Positions 50,839 to 60,021 of a DNA stretch of 64,000 nucleotides are shown one piece after another (the stretch's first letter is position 1; the number at the start of each line of letters is the position of its first letter). Under the pieces are notes generated by a model that was given only the letters and a program-made list of their open reading frames with translations, searched no databases and was not told the DNA's origin. Source of the DNA: Paraburkholderia kirstenboschensis (lineage in GTDB: Bacteria > Pseudomonadota > Gammaproteobacteria > Burkholderiales > Burkholderiaceae). The translations under genes and the position numbers were made by a program. The DNA lies in NCBI RefSeq assembly GCF_904848585.1, contig NZ_CAJHCR010000012.1, forward strand, positions 62,001-126,000. The letters are read 5' to 3'.

Positions 50839-51474
50839 ATGACAGATTCCGCTTCTCTTGTATTCGTCGTCGACGACGACGAATCCGTGTGCCGCGCGCT
50901 CGTTCGACTGATCCAGTCAGCAGGCTATCGGGTGGAAACGTTCGGTTCCGCGCGCGAATTTCTCGACAGAATGCCCGCCGTTTCCTGCCCGGCATGTCTT
51001 GTGCTCGATATCCAGATGCCGGACGTCAGTGGACTCGAGCTCGCGCGTGAACTCAATGCGGCCCTACCGATCATCTTTATCACGGGCCATGGCGACATTG
51101 CGATGGGTGTGGGCGCGATGAAGGCGGGAGCCACGGACTTTCTGCCCAAACCCGTATGCGATACCGATCTGCTGCGTGCGATCGAGCAGGCGCTCGAACG
51201 TGCGGAGCAAATGCGCGCGGTCCGGCGCGAACTCGATTCACTTCACGATCGTGCGGACCGGTTGACTCCGCGGGAGCGTCAAGTCATGGCGCTTGTCGTG
51301 ACGGGGCTGCTGAACAAACAGGTGGCGAGCGAACTCGGAACGGTCGAACAGACAATCAAGGCTCATCGGCGACGGGTGATGGCGAAGATGGAGGCGACAT
51401 CGCTCGCCCAACTCATCCGTATTGCAGACAAGATCGGCCTGTCCGGCGCCGTGGGGGCGCACGCGCAGCGGTAG
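50839..51474 (+). CDS. FixJ-family response regulator (receiver + LuxR HTH)
   Basis: A 211-residue two-domain regulator. Receiver: acidic pocket Asp12-Asp14, phospho-acceptor Asp57 (VLDIQMP), Thr82 (FITGHGD), Lys104 (LPKPV). Output: LuxR helix-turn-helix in the last 65 residues (LTPRERQVMALVVTGLLNKQVASELGTVEQTIKAHRRRV). It is a DNA-binding partner of the kinase located 5 nt upstream (FixL/FixJ-like pair). Likely targets include the downstream efflux-Pqi run, but this is position only. Confidence 0.92.
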   Translation: MTDSASLVFVVDDDESVCRALVRLIQSAGYRVETFGSAREFLDRMPAVSCPACLVLDIQMPDVSGLELARELNAALPIIFITGHGDIAMGVGAMKAGATDFLPKPVCDTDLLRAIEQALERAEQMRAVRRELDSLHDRADRLTPRERQVMALVVTGLLNKQVASELGTVEQTIKAHRRRVMAKMEATSLAQLIRIADKIGLSGAVGAHAQR

Positions 51475-51645
51475 GGCTGTGGTGGTCGGGTTTGAACGGC
51501 TCTGGCTCCGGGCTGCAGAGACAACCGCGGGGCAGTTCCACCTCGACATAGCACCAAGGTCCACTATCGGCTTGTCCTCCTGGATCGTAGTCTAGCGTCA
51601 GGGGGAATGCAGCCATCGTGCGTTCCCGGATACCGGGCCACATCA

Positions 51646-52035
51646 ATGGGAAAACTCAAACCGTTCGTTGTCATCGTCGATGATGATGAATCGGTGTGCC
51701 GCGCGATCAAACGGCTCCTGCGCTCAGTCGGCATCGCCGCTGAAACGTTCGCGAGCGGCGACGCCTTTCTCAACACATTGTTGTCCATACCGTCATATCA
51801 CCCGGACTGCGTCATTCTCGACGTGCAGATGCCGGGGATCAACGGGCTGGAGGTTCAGCGTCGTCTGTCCGGCAGCGGCGCACCCGTCATTTTCATCACC
51901 GCTCACGACGACATCAGCGTGCGCGAGCAGGCTTTCGCGAGCGGCGCTGTCGCCTATATTCGCAAGCCGTTCAGCGATGACCTGTTTGTCCGAACCGTGC
52001 GCGCCGCGCTGGAAAGTAGCCAGGCGCCGCCGTAG
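51646..52035 (+). CDS. Stand-alone CheY-like receiver protein
   Basis: A 129-residue receiver domain with no output domain: Asp12-Asp14 pocket (VVIVDDDESVCRA), Asp59 (ILDVQMPG), Thr85 (FITAHDD), Lys107 (IRKPF). It is related to the receiver of the FixJ-type protein upstream and could be a truncated copy, a phosphate sink or a connector. The start at 51646 gives a normal receiver N terminus but has no good ribosome site; 51607 has AGGGGG directly against its ATG, too close. Lies 171 nt after the regulator, same direction. Confidence 0.82.
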   Translation: MGKLKPFVVIVDDDESVCRAIKRLLRSVGIAAETFASGDAFLNTLLSIPSYHPDCVILDVQMPGINGLEVQRRLSGSGAPVIFITAHDDISVREQAFASGAVAYIRKPFSDDLFVRTVRAALESSQAPP

Positions 52036-52350
52036 CACACGCGCAACGTACGCTGAATCGGTATTACCCCAAAGTTCAATTGTCATCGGAAGGGTCCGCT
52101 GCCAATACTAAGGATACCTGAGGCGCCGCGCACGCCGCTCCGGGACCCGGTCACGCAGTGATTCCCTTTGAATGGAGCGTCCGATCATGTTCAAGCTGAT
52201 GCCGGTGGCGGAACGCTCAGTGGCCGCCCAGCAATCTTTCCAGCAGCAGACATCCCAACAACTGGCCACTTTCAACCGCACGGTGGGGGTATGTATGCCC
52301 GAGCCGCGCATACACCGTTCAGTATCCTCCATCTAGCGGGAAACGCGGCC
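52036..52350. other. Region between receiver gene and efflux run (315 bp)
   Basis: No supported gene. A 54-codon frame from ATG 52172 (MERPIMFKLMPVAERSV, then Gln-rich AAQQSFQQQ) ends at 52336 just before the secreted-protein gene; it has no ribosome site and no family I recognise. I see no terminator. This interval should hold the promoter of the efflux-Pqi run. Confidence 0.55.
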
Positions 52351-52749
52351 ATGAAAAAGAACTCCCTTCGTATCGCTCTCGCGGCGATCTTCTGTTTCGC
52401 TTCGGCTGCGTTATCCGCAGCCGAATTCGACGGCAGCAAGCCGTTGCTGTGCGCCACCATCGACGCACACGCGTGCGACCCAGGGCAGGTCTGCGAGCGC
52501 GCGTTGCCGGCGGATCTCGGTGCGCCGCAATTCCTGCGCATCGACTTTGCAAAGAAGACCGTGAGCGGTCCTCAGCGTACAACGCAGATCCGCTTCATGC
52601 AGACCGACCAGAACCAGATTCTCCTGCAAGGAACCGAATTCAGTTTCGGGTGGACGATGGTGCTCGACAGGGAAGACGGCTCGATAACGCTGACGCTTGT
52701 CAATCGTGAAGATGCCCTGGTGCTGTTCGGTGCTTGCACTGCCATGTAG
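52351..52749 (+). CDS. Small exported protein of unknown function
   Basis: A 132-residue protein with a clear Sec signal peptide (KKNSLRIALAAIFCFASAALSAA, cleavage about residue 24). The mature part contains four cysteines (LLCATIDAHACDPGQVC and a final GAC), compatible with disulfides in the periplasm, and alternating beta-type stretches (IRFMQTDQNQILLQGTEF, ITLTLVNREDALVLFGAC). I do not recognise a function. It stands 17 nt ahead of the RND adaptor gene in the same direction and may be part of that transcript; ATG 52351 gives the only sensible signal peptide. No strong Shine-Dalgarno is visible. Confidence 0.78.
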   Translation: MKKNSLRIALAAIFCFASAALSAAEFDGSKPLLCATIDAHACDPGQVCERALPADLGAPQFLRIDFAKKTVSGPQRTTQIRFMQTDQNQILLQGTEFSFGWTMVLDREDGSITLTLVNREDALVLFGACTAM

Positions 52750-52766
52750 CTGCGATGGATGATCCG

Positions 52767-54011
52767 ATGAAACACACCACGTTTGACGCATTCCTGCAAC
52801 GGCAGACGACGCGCGGTCTGAGGTGCGTGCTCGTCTTCGCCACGCTGGCACTCTGCGCCGGGTGCCACAAGCCGGCTGCGACGCCGCCGGCGCCGACGGC
52901 CGAAGTAACCGTGATGAAGGTCGAACCGCACGATACGGCTGTCGATTTCGAATTCACCGCGCAGACGCAGAGTTCTCGCGAAGTCGAGATTCGCGCGCGC
53001 GTCGACGGCTTTCTCGACAAGCGCGTGTACACGGAGGGTCAACTGGTTCATACCGGGCAGACGCTCTTCCTGATGGACCCGAAGCCGTTCGAAGCCGCGC
53101 TGCAAACTGCCAAGGGCCAGCTCGCGCAGCAGCAGGCGAGGCTCTATGTGACCAAGGCCAACCTGGACCGCGTGATACCCCTTGCCGCGCAGAACGCTTT
53201 GAGCAAGAAGGATCTGGACGACGCGACCGGCAACGAAAAGAGCGCGCTAGCGGCCGTGGTCGCCGCCCAGGGGCAGGTGCAGACGGCAGAACTGAACCTC
53301 AGCTATACGACGATCAAATCGCCGCTCAACGGTTTGTCGAGCTTCGCGAGGCAACAGGACGGCAGCTACGTGACGGCCGGCTCCGGCGGCTTGCTGACCT
53401 ATGTCTACCAGCTCGATCCGATGTGGGTGAACTTCAGCATCTCAGAGAACGAGTTGCTCCGATTCCGCGACGAGATTGCCAAAGGGCGCCTGAAGTTTCC
53501 GAAGAATGACGACTTCACCGTGACAGTCGTGCAGGCCGACGGCACCGAGTTTCCCGACAAAGGTCATATCAACTTTACGAACCCGGCTTTCAGCACGGAA
53601 ACGGGTACGTTTCTCGTGCGCGCGTCGTTTGCGAATGCCAAGGGTATTTTGCGGCCCGGGCAATTCGTGCGTGCGCGCGTGTCTGGTGCAGTGCGGCCGA
53701 ACGCGATACTCGTGCCGCAACGTTCTGTGTTGCAGGGTGCAAAGAGCCACTTCGTGTGGGTGGTCGATGACGAATCGAAAGCGCATCAGCGGGTGGTCGA
53801 AGTCGGCGAGTGGCACGGCGACGACTGGTTCGTCACGCAGGGATTGAAACCGGGCGAGCGAATAGTAGTGGACGGTGCGCTCCGGGTTACAGCCGATACA
53901 CCGCTGAAGATCGTGGCGTCGCCAGCGGCGGCCAACGCGGCAAACGGCGCACCCGCGGAGGAAAGCACCAGTTCGAACGCTCGTGCATCCAGCACGGTCG
54001 CGACGAACTGA
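52767..54011 (+). CDS. RND efflux periplasmic adaptor (membrane fusion protein)
   Basis: A 414-residue lipoprotein-type adaptor. Signal ends at LALCAGC, a lipobox-like site (Cys in place of Leu at -3 is unusual). The barrel-sandwich/lipoyl halves (VEIRARVDGFLDKRVYTEGQLV and LSYTTIKSPLNGLSSFARQQDGSYV) flank a helical hairpin (AKGQLAQQQARLYVTKANLDRV) as in MexE/AcrA-like proteins. It bridges the inner-membrane pump and outer-membrane channel. Start at 52767 is taken because GGAT is at 8 nt; an in-frame ATG at 52755 is also possible. Lies 13 nt before the pump gene. Confidence 0.9.
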   Translation: MKHTTFDAFLQRQTTRGLRCVLVFATLALCAGCHKPAATPPAPTAEVTVMKVEPHDTAVDFEFTAQTQSSREVEIRARVDGFLDKRVYTEGQLVHTGQTLFLMDPKPFEAALQTAKGQLAQQQARLYVTKANLDRVIPLAAQNALSKKDLDDATGNEKSALAAVVAAQGQVQTAELNLSYTTIKSPLNGLSSFARQQDGSYVTAGSGGLLTYVYQLDPMWVNFSISENELLRFRDEIAKGRLKFPKNDDFTVTVVQADGTEFPDKGHINFTNPAFSTETGTFLVRASFANAKGILRPGQFVRARVSGAVRPNAILVPQRSVLQGAKSHFVWVVDDESKAHQRVVEVGEWHGDDWFVTQGLKPGERIVVDGALRVTADTPLKIVASPAAANAANGAPAEESTSSNARASSTVATN

Positions 54012-54024
54012 ACAGGCGAGCGAA

Positions 54025-57000
54025 ATGAATCTCTCCCATTTCTGCATCGACCGCCCGATCTTTGCATCGGTAATCTCGATTGTGATAACGCTGGGCGGCG
54101 CGGTGGCGATGTTAAGTCTGCCGATCGCACAGTACCCGGACATCACACCGCCGCAGATCACCATCTCCGCCACATATCCGGGTGCCAGCGCCGATGTGGT
54201 TGCCAACAACGTGGCCGCGCCGATCGAGCAGCAGGTCAACGGCGCGGACAACATGATCTACATGAGCTCGTCGAGCTCATCGACCGGCAACCTGACGGTC
54301 AATGCATACTTTCAGATCGGCACCAACCCGGAACTCGCGCAGGTCGACGTGCAGAACCGCGTAAATCTGGCGTTGCCGCAATTGCCGCAATCGGTGCAGG
54401 CCCAAGGCATTCAGGTTCAGAAGAAGTCGTCAGCGTTCATGATGGTGATCGCGATCTACTCGCCGGGCGACCGTTACGACGCGACTTACATCGCCAACTA
54501 CGCGAATATCTATGTGCTCGATGCGTTAAAGCGCATTCCGGGTGCCAACCAGTCGTCCATCTTCGGCACGCCGGACTACGCGATGCGAATATGGCTGAAG
54601 CCCGACCGCATGGCGCAACTGGGCATTACGGCCGGCGACGTGCAGAAAGCAGTCGCCAACCAGAACCAGCAATTCGCCGTTGGCCGGCTGGGGCAATCGC
54701 CGACCGGCAAGGCGGTCGAGCAGTCGTTCGCCGTGACGACGACCGGCCGCCTGAACGAACCGTCCGACTTCGACAACATCATCATTCGCGCTGCGAACGG
54801 CGAGGCGGCGATCGTGCGTCTGAAGGACGTTGGCTACGCGTCGCTCGGCCAGAAAGACTATTCGATCCGCAGCCGCTTTCAGGGCAAACCGGCGACAGTC
54901 ATGGCGGTGTATCAGCAGCCAGGCGCGAACGCTCTCGACGTGTCGAAGCAGGTGCGCGCGACGCTCGAGGAGCTGAAGAAGACCTTCCCGGAAGGGCTCG
55001 AATACAGCATCGCGATGGACACGACCGAGTTCACTCGCGCGTCGATTTCGGATGTCGTTCATACCTTTTTCGAAGCACTGGTGCTGGTCGTGATCGTCGT
55101 GTTCGCATTCCTGCAAAGCTTGCGCGCGACGTTGATTCCGGTGCTGGCGGTACCCGTATCGATTGTCGGCACGTTCATGGGCATGCTGGCACTTGGCTTC
55201 TCGATCAACATGTTGACGTTATTCGGCATGGTGCTCGCCATCGGCATCGTCGTGGACGACGCAATCGTCGTGATCGAGAACGTCGAGCGCAACATGAGCG
55301 TGCACAAGCTGAGTCCAAAAGACGCCGCCAAGCGCGCGATGGACGAAGTCTCCGGCCCGGTCATCGCGATCGTGCTGGTACTGTGCGCGGTGTTCGTGCC
55401 GGTGGCGTTCCTGAGCGGCATCACGGGCCAGTTGTACAAGCAGTTCGCGATCACCATTGCGATTTCGGTGGTGTTCTCGGGTATCGTCGCACTGACGCTG
55501 TCGCCCGCGCTTGCCGCGTTGCTGCTCAAGCCGGGTCACCATGAAAAGCGTGGCTTCTTCAGGTGGTTCGACCGCAATTTCGAAAAAATGACGAACAGCT
55601 ATTCGCGCGCCGTGAAGCTGGTCATCAAGCGGTTCGTCGTGGCGCTGCTGCTGTTTGGGGGAATGATCGCGCTCTCGGTCGTCATGATGCGCGCGATACC
55701 GACTTCGTTTCTGCCGCCCGAGGACCAAGGCTACCTGCTCGGCGCGGTCATCATGCCGGACGCCGCCAGCCTCGATCGCACAGGCGACGTTTCGGAGCAC
55801 GTCACTGACTATTTCATGAAGCAGGAAGCCGTGGGCAGTGTGACGGTCGTCGATGGTTACAGTCTGCTCGACAGCCAGAACAAGAACAACGCAAGCACGT
55901 TCTTCATCGGCTTCAAGAGTTTCGACGAGCGCTACAAGTGGTCCAACATTCGAACGCAGAACGCGCGGGCGGTGCTGATCGGCGCGTACGAAAATCTGTC
56001 GAAAGTGAAGGAAGGCATCATTCTTCCTGTTAATCCGCCGTCGATACCGGGGCTCGGCACGACGGGCGGGACCGAGATGTGGATTCAGAGCAAGGGCGAC
56101 GGTACGATCGCGCAACTCGCGGACGTGGTGGACAAGTTCCTGGAGAAGGCAAAGAAGCGGCCCGAACTGGCGCGCGTGACATCGACCTTCAATGCGTCGT
56201 CGCAGCAACTGCTCGTCGACGTCGACCGGGACAAGTCGGAAACGCTCGGCGTGCCGGTCGAAGAAGTGTATAGCGCGATGCAGACCATGTTCGGCTCGCT
56301 GTACGTATCCCAGTTCAACCGTTCGAGCCGGCTGTGGCAGGTCATTCTCCAGGCCGAGCCGTCCTACCGGTTGACACCGCAGGATCTGAACCAGCTTTAT
56401 GTGCGCAGCAAGACAAACAGCATGGTGCCGCTCAAGTCGGTCGTGACGTCACGGTACGTGACCGGCCCTGATCTCATCACGCGTTTCAACAATTTTCCCG
56501 CGGTCAAGATCACGGCCAACGGCGCGCCGGGCTACAGCTCCGGACAGGTCATCTCGTCGCTCGAACAGGTCGCCGGCGAGGTCATGTCGTCGGACTACGG
56601 TGTCGGCTGGAGCGGTGAGGCCTATGAGTCGAGGCAAGCTGGCAGCACGTCGGGACTCGTGTTCGTATTCGGCCTGATCATGGTCTTCCTGATTCTCGCT
56701 GCGCAATACGAGAAATGGAGCCTGCCGGTTGGCGTGTTGATGGCCGTGCCATTTGCGCTCTTCGGCGCGCTGCTCGCGATCATGATGCGCGGACTCGAGA
56801 ACGACGTCTATTTCCAGATTGGGTTGACCATGCTGGTCGCCCTTGCCGCGAAGAACGCAATCCTGATCTTCGAATTTGCGGTGCTCAACAGGGAGGCGGG
56901 CGAGTCTGTCCACGACTCCGCCGTCACGGCGGCGACCGAGCGGCTGCGGCCGATCGTGATGACGTCTCTCGCCTTTATCCTGGGCTGCGTCCCGCTTGCC

Positions 57001-57258
57001 ATCGCCACCGGCGCGTCGGCCAACAGCCGGCATTCAATCGGCACGGGGGTGATCGGCGGCATGCTCGGCGCGACGGTGATCGCTGTGTTCTTCATCCCGA
57101 TGTTCTTCTATGTACTGGAGACGATGTCGGAGAAGAGCGCCAGCAAGAAGGCACCCGGTTCGAGCGGCGGACCCACGGGCGGCGGGACGCCCCCCGTTGC
57201 GCAACCCGGCCCGGGCACGCCGACCATCAAACCGTCTGCCCCGCGCGAGGACGACTGA
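54025..57258 (+). CDS. RND multidrug efflux pump (HAE1/MexF-like)
   Basis: A 1077-residue inner-membrane pump with 12 helices and two large periplasmic loops. N terminus FCIDRPIFASVISIVI, proton-relay acids Asp411-Asp412 (GIVVDDAIVVIENVERNM), and the partner lysine in LAAKNAILIFEF are diagnostic of HAE1 proteins; length fits MexF-like members (about 1050-1070). It exports drugs or other amphiphiles out of the cell driven by proton flow. The last 45 residues are Gly/Pro-rich and variable. Stop is followed after 1 nt by the outer-membrane factor. ATG 54025 is taken as canonical. Confidence 0.95.
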   Translation: MNLSHFCIDRPIFASVISIVITLGGAVAMLSLPIAQYPDITPPQITISATYPGASADVVANNVAAPIEQQVNGADNMIYMSSSSSSTGNLTVNAYFQIGTNPELAQVDVQNRVNLALPQLPQSVQAQGIQVQKKSSAFMMVIAIYSPGDRYDATYIANYANIYVLDALKRIPGANQSSIFGTPDYAMRIWLKPDRMAQLGITAGDVQKAVANQNQQFAVGRLGQSPTGKAVEQSFAVTTTGRLNEPSDFDNIIIRAANGEAAIVRLKDVGYASLGQKDYSIRSRFQGKPATVMAVYQQPGANALDVSKQVRATLEELKKTFPEGLEYSIAMDTTEFTRASISDVVHTFFEALVLVVIVVFAFLQSLRATLIPVLAVPVSIVGTFMGMLALGFSINMLTLFGMVLAIGIVVDDAIVVIENVERNMSVHKLSPKDAAKRAMDEVSGPVIAIVLVLCAVFVPVAFLSGITGQLYKQFAITIAISVVFSGIVALTLSPALAALLLKPGHHEKRGFFRWFDRNFEKMTNSYSRAVKLVIKRFVVALLLFGGMIALSVVMMRAIPTSFLPPEDQGYLLGAVIMPDAASLDRTGDVSEHVTDYFMKQEAVGSVTVVDGYSLLDSQNKNNASTFFIGFKSFDERYKWSNIRTQNARAVLIGAYENLSKVKEGIILPVNPPSIPGLGTTGGTEMWIQSKGDGTIAQLADVVDKFLEKAKKRPELARVTSTFNASSQQLLVDVDRDKSETLGVPVEEVYSAMQTMFGSLYVSQFNRSSRLWQVILQAEPSYRLTPQDLNQLYVRSKTNSMVPLKSVVTSRYVTGPDLITRFNNFPAVKITANGAPGYSSGQVISSLEQVAGEVMSSDYGVGWSGEAYESRQAGSTSGLVFVFGLIMVFLILAAQYEKWSLPVGVLMAVPFALFGALLAIMMRGLENDVYFQIGLTMLVALAAKNAILIFEFAVLNREAGESVHDSAVTAATERLRPIVMTSLAFILGCVPLAIATGASANSRHSIGTGVIGGMLGATVIAVFFIPMFFYVLETMSEKSASKKAPGSSGGPTGGGTPPVAQPGPGTPTIKPSAPREDD

Positions 57259-57259
57259 C

Positions 57260-58759
57260 ATGCGCGGCTTCGCGTTCCTCCTGCGTCCGCTATCCACTTT
57301 GCTGCTGTTGGGGCTTGGACTGACATTGGGCGGTTGTTTGCTGGGCCCGGACTATGTGCGGCCCACGGTGCCGACGCCGGCAACCTTCCGCTTCGAACCC
57401 GGCGAGGCGGCCGATGTTGCCAATGCGATGTGGTGGGAGCAATTCCAGGACCCCGTGCTGAACGATCTGATTGCCGCGGCGCTGGCCGACAATAAAGACG
57501 TCAAAATCGCGGCGGCGCGCGTCGACCAGTTTCTGGGCCAGTTCGTCACGACACGTTCGGCGCTCTTTCCGCAGGTCAGCGCGGGCTTTGAAGCTTCGCG
57601 GCAGCGCGCATCGATCGCTGGCCTGCCGACGCTGCCGCCCGGCGTCAACCCGGTATTCAACGACTTCCGGGCGCCGTTGATCGCCTCGTGGGAAATCGAC
57701 TTCTTCGGCAAGGTGAGGCGTCAGACCGAGTCCGCGCGCGCAAGCCTGCTCGCAACTGAAGAAGGCCGGCGCGCGACGATCCTGTCCCTGGTGGCATCGG
57801 TTGCATCGGCATACATCAATTTGCGCGATCTGGACCAGCAGCTCGCGATCGCGAAGGCGACGACCGAAAGTCGCGCGGGTTCCGTGGCGGTGTTTCAGGC
57901 GCGCTTTTCAGGCGGCGATGTGTCGCAGATGGAACTCGCGCAGAGCCAGTCGGAATACGAAGCATCGCTCGCAACGATCCCGCAGATCGAAACGCAAATC
58001 GCCCATCAGGAAGACGCGTTGTCCGTACTGCTCGGTCAGAATCCCGGGCCGATTCTGCGCGGCCGCGAACTGATGGAACTGGAAGTGCCGCCCGTGCCCG
58101 CCGGCCTGCCGTCCGATCTGCTCACGCGCCGTCCAGATCTGCGGCAGGCCGAGCAGAACCTGATTGCCGCGAACGCATTGATCGGCGCCGCGCGAGCGCT
58201 TTACTTTCCGTCCATTTCACTCACGGGTCTGTTTGGGACGGAAAGCGGTCAGTTCTCGAAGCTCTTCACCGGACCGGCGCGAATCTGGTCCTATGCAGGC
58301 TCGCTGACCGTCCCGATCTTTACGGCGGGCAGCATCAGCGGTCAGGTGAGTCAGGCGGAGGCGCAGCAGCAACAGGCGTTGTTCCAGTATCAACAGGCCA
58401 TTCAGACGGCTTTTCAGGAGGTCGAGGACGCGTTGATTTCGCTTCAGAAGTCGCGCGAGCAGCTGGTCGTGGAAGGCCGGCAGATCGAGGCGCTGAAAAC
58501 CTATTCAAGGCTCGCGCGACTGCGCTACGAGGGCGGCTACACGAGCTACATCGAAGTGCTGGACGCCGAGCGCAGTCTCTTCAATGCACAGCTGAGCTAC
58601 ACGCAGACCAACGGCGTGGTATTCACGTCTCTGATCTCGCTCTACAAGGCGATGGGTGGCGGCTGGGTAATCGAAGCGGAGCGCATGACGGGACAGGTCA
58701 TGCAGCATGGCGCCGCAGCACCCGGCACCGCGGAAGCCAAGGCGGAGCAGTCGCAATGA
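57260..58759 (+). CDS. Outer-membrane efflux factor (OprM/NodT family lipoprotein)
   Basis: A 499-residue TolC-like outer-membrane channel. Lipobox at LTLGGC (residues about 22-27) after a hydrophobic signal; then the family PDYVRPTVPTP and WWEQFQDPVLNDLIAAAL; central repeated coiled-coil with RRPDLRQAEQNLIAANALIGAARALYFPS and the second repeat with QTAFQEVEDALISLQ and RYEGGYTSYIEVLDAERSLFNAQLSY. One nt separates it from the pump, and its stop overlaps pqiA (ATGA). It completes the tripartite pump. Confidence 0.95.
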   Translation: MRGFAFLLRPLSTLLLLGLGLTLGGCLLGPDYVRPTVPTPATFRFEPGEAADVANAMWWEQFQDPVLNDLIAAALADNKDVKIAAARVDQFLGQFVTTRSALFPQVSAGFEASRQRASIAGLPTLPPGVNPVFNDFRAPLIASWEIDFFGKVRRQTESARASLLATEEGRRATILSLVASVASAYINLRDLDQQLAIAKATTESRAGSVAVFQARFSGGDVSQMELAQSQSEYEASLATIPQIETQIAHQEDALSVLLGQNPGPILRGRELMELEVPPVPAGLPSDLLTRRPDLRQAEQNLIAANALIGAARALYFPSISLTGLFGTESGQFSKLFTGPARIWSYAGSLTVPIFTAGSISGQVSQAEAQQQQALFQYQQAIQTAFQEVEDALISLQKSREQLVVEGRQIEALKTYSRLARLRYEGGYTSYIEVLDAERSLFNAQLSYTQTNGVVFTSLISLYKAMGGGWVIEAERMTGQVMQHGAAAPGTAEAKAEQSQ

Positions 58760-60021
58760 ACGCCGGTCGCCTCATTGCATGTCACGAGTGCGATTTGCTG
58801 CAACGGGAAACGACGTTGACAGGCGAGGGCGTGCTGCGATGCTGCCGCTGCCGCGCCGAGCTGTTTCGCAGCCACCCGGAAGGCCTGGATCGTGCGCTGG
58901 CCTACACCCTTACGGCGATTGTGCTGTTCGTCATAGGCAATGCGTTTCCGATTGTCGGCTTGTCTGTAAACGGCGATCTCGTTCAGACCACGTTGCTGGG
59001 CGCGGTTCGCATTCTGTATCGGGACGGCATGTGGCCCATCGCGGGTCTCGTGTTCGCGACGACATTTCTGATGCCATTGCTGCAGATGTCCAGCATGGCG
59101 TACATCCTCTTGCCGCTGCGGTTCAATCGCCGGCCGTATCGCGCCGACATCGTCTTTCGGCTGCTCGGTCTGGCGCGGCCGTGGGGCATGACGGAGGTGC
59201 TGATCCTCGGCATGCTGGTTGCGCTCGTCAAGCTCGCGCATATTGCGAGCGTAGTGCCGGGCGTCGGGCTATGGACATTCGGCGCGTTGATGCTGATGCT
59301 CGCGGCCGCCAGTGCCGCCTTCGATCCACACGAGCTCTGGCAGCGCGCGGACGACCGCTTCAGCGGCGCGCCGATCCCGGACGTCCTCGACGCGCCGCCG
59401 GCACGCACGGCAAAGGCGAGCGGACTGATGACCTGCCACAGTTGCGGGCTGCTCACGAGAGCGGACGCGCGCCTGCACGACGCCAGCTGTCCCCGCTGCA
59501 GCGCGCCTTTGCACGATCGCAAGCCGGCGAGCTGCACGCGGACATGGGCGTTCCTGATCGCTGCGATGGTCCTCTACATCCCGGCCAACATGTTGCCGGT
59601 GATGAACACCAGTTCGCTGTTCGGCTCGGAGAAAGACACGATTCTGAGCGGTGTCGTGTACCTGTGGACCTCCGGCTCGTGGCCCCTTGCCATCGTCGTG
59701 TTCATCGCGAGCATTGCTGTTCCGATGCTCAAGATCATCGCGATCATGTTTCTCGTCATCTCGACGCAGCGGCGCTCATCTGCGATGTTGCAGCAGCGAA
59801 CGCGCATCTACCGCGTGGTGGAACTGGTCGGGCGCTGGTCGATGCTCGATATCTACGTGATCACGATTCTTGTCGCACTTGTCCAGTTCAATGCGCTCGC
59901 GACTATCCAGGCGGGCCCCGCCGCGGTGGCTTTCGGCGCGGTGGTGGTGCTGACCATGTTCGCCGCGATGTCGTTCGATCCCCGCCTGATCTGGGACGCC
60001 GCGGAGCCGGATCGTGAGTGA
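58756..60021 (+). CDS. pqiA: Paraquat-inducible protein A (PqiA, two-domain)
   Basis: A 421-residue inner-membrane protein with two homologous halves, each beginning with a zinc-ribbon-like Cys set (CHECDLLQ...CCRC near the N terminus and CHSCGLL...CPRC at about 218-240) followed by hydrophobic helices (YTLTAIVLFVIGNAFPIVG; AFLIAAMVLYIPANMLPVM). This is the PqiA duplication. Together with PqiB and PqiC it forms the Pqi system that moves lipids between membranes. ATG overlaps the outer-membrane factor's stop as ATGA, linking it translationally to the efflux genes. Confidence 0.92.
   Translation: MNAGRLIACHECDLLQRETTLTGEGVLRCCRCRAELFRSHPEGLDRALAYTLTAIVLFVIGNAFPIVGLSVNGDLVQTTLLGAVRILYRDGMWPIAGLVFATTFLMPLLQMSSMAYILLPLRFNRRPYRADIVFRLLGLARPWGMTEVLILGMLVALVKLAHIASVVPGVGLWTFGALMLMLAAASAAFDPHELWQRADDRFSGAPIPDVLDAPPARTAKASGLMTCHSCGLLTRADARLHDASCPRCSAPLHDRKPASCTRTWAFLIAAMVLYIPANMLPVMNTSSLFGSEKDTILSGVVYLWTSGSWPLAIVVFIASIAVPMLKIIAIMFLVISTQRRSSAMLQQRTRIYRVVELVGRWSMLDIYVITILVALVQFNALATIQAGPAAVAFGAVVVLTMFAAMSFDPRLIWDAAEPDRE

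Noticed and set aside
52172..52336. A 54-codon frame with a Gln-rich middle ahead of the small exported protein
   Set aside because: No ribosome site, no family and poor start context; kept only as a note in the region entry.
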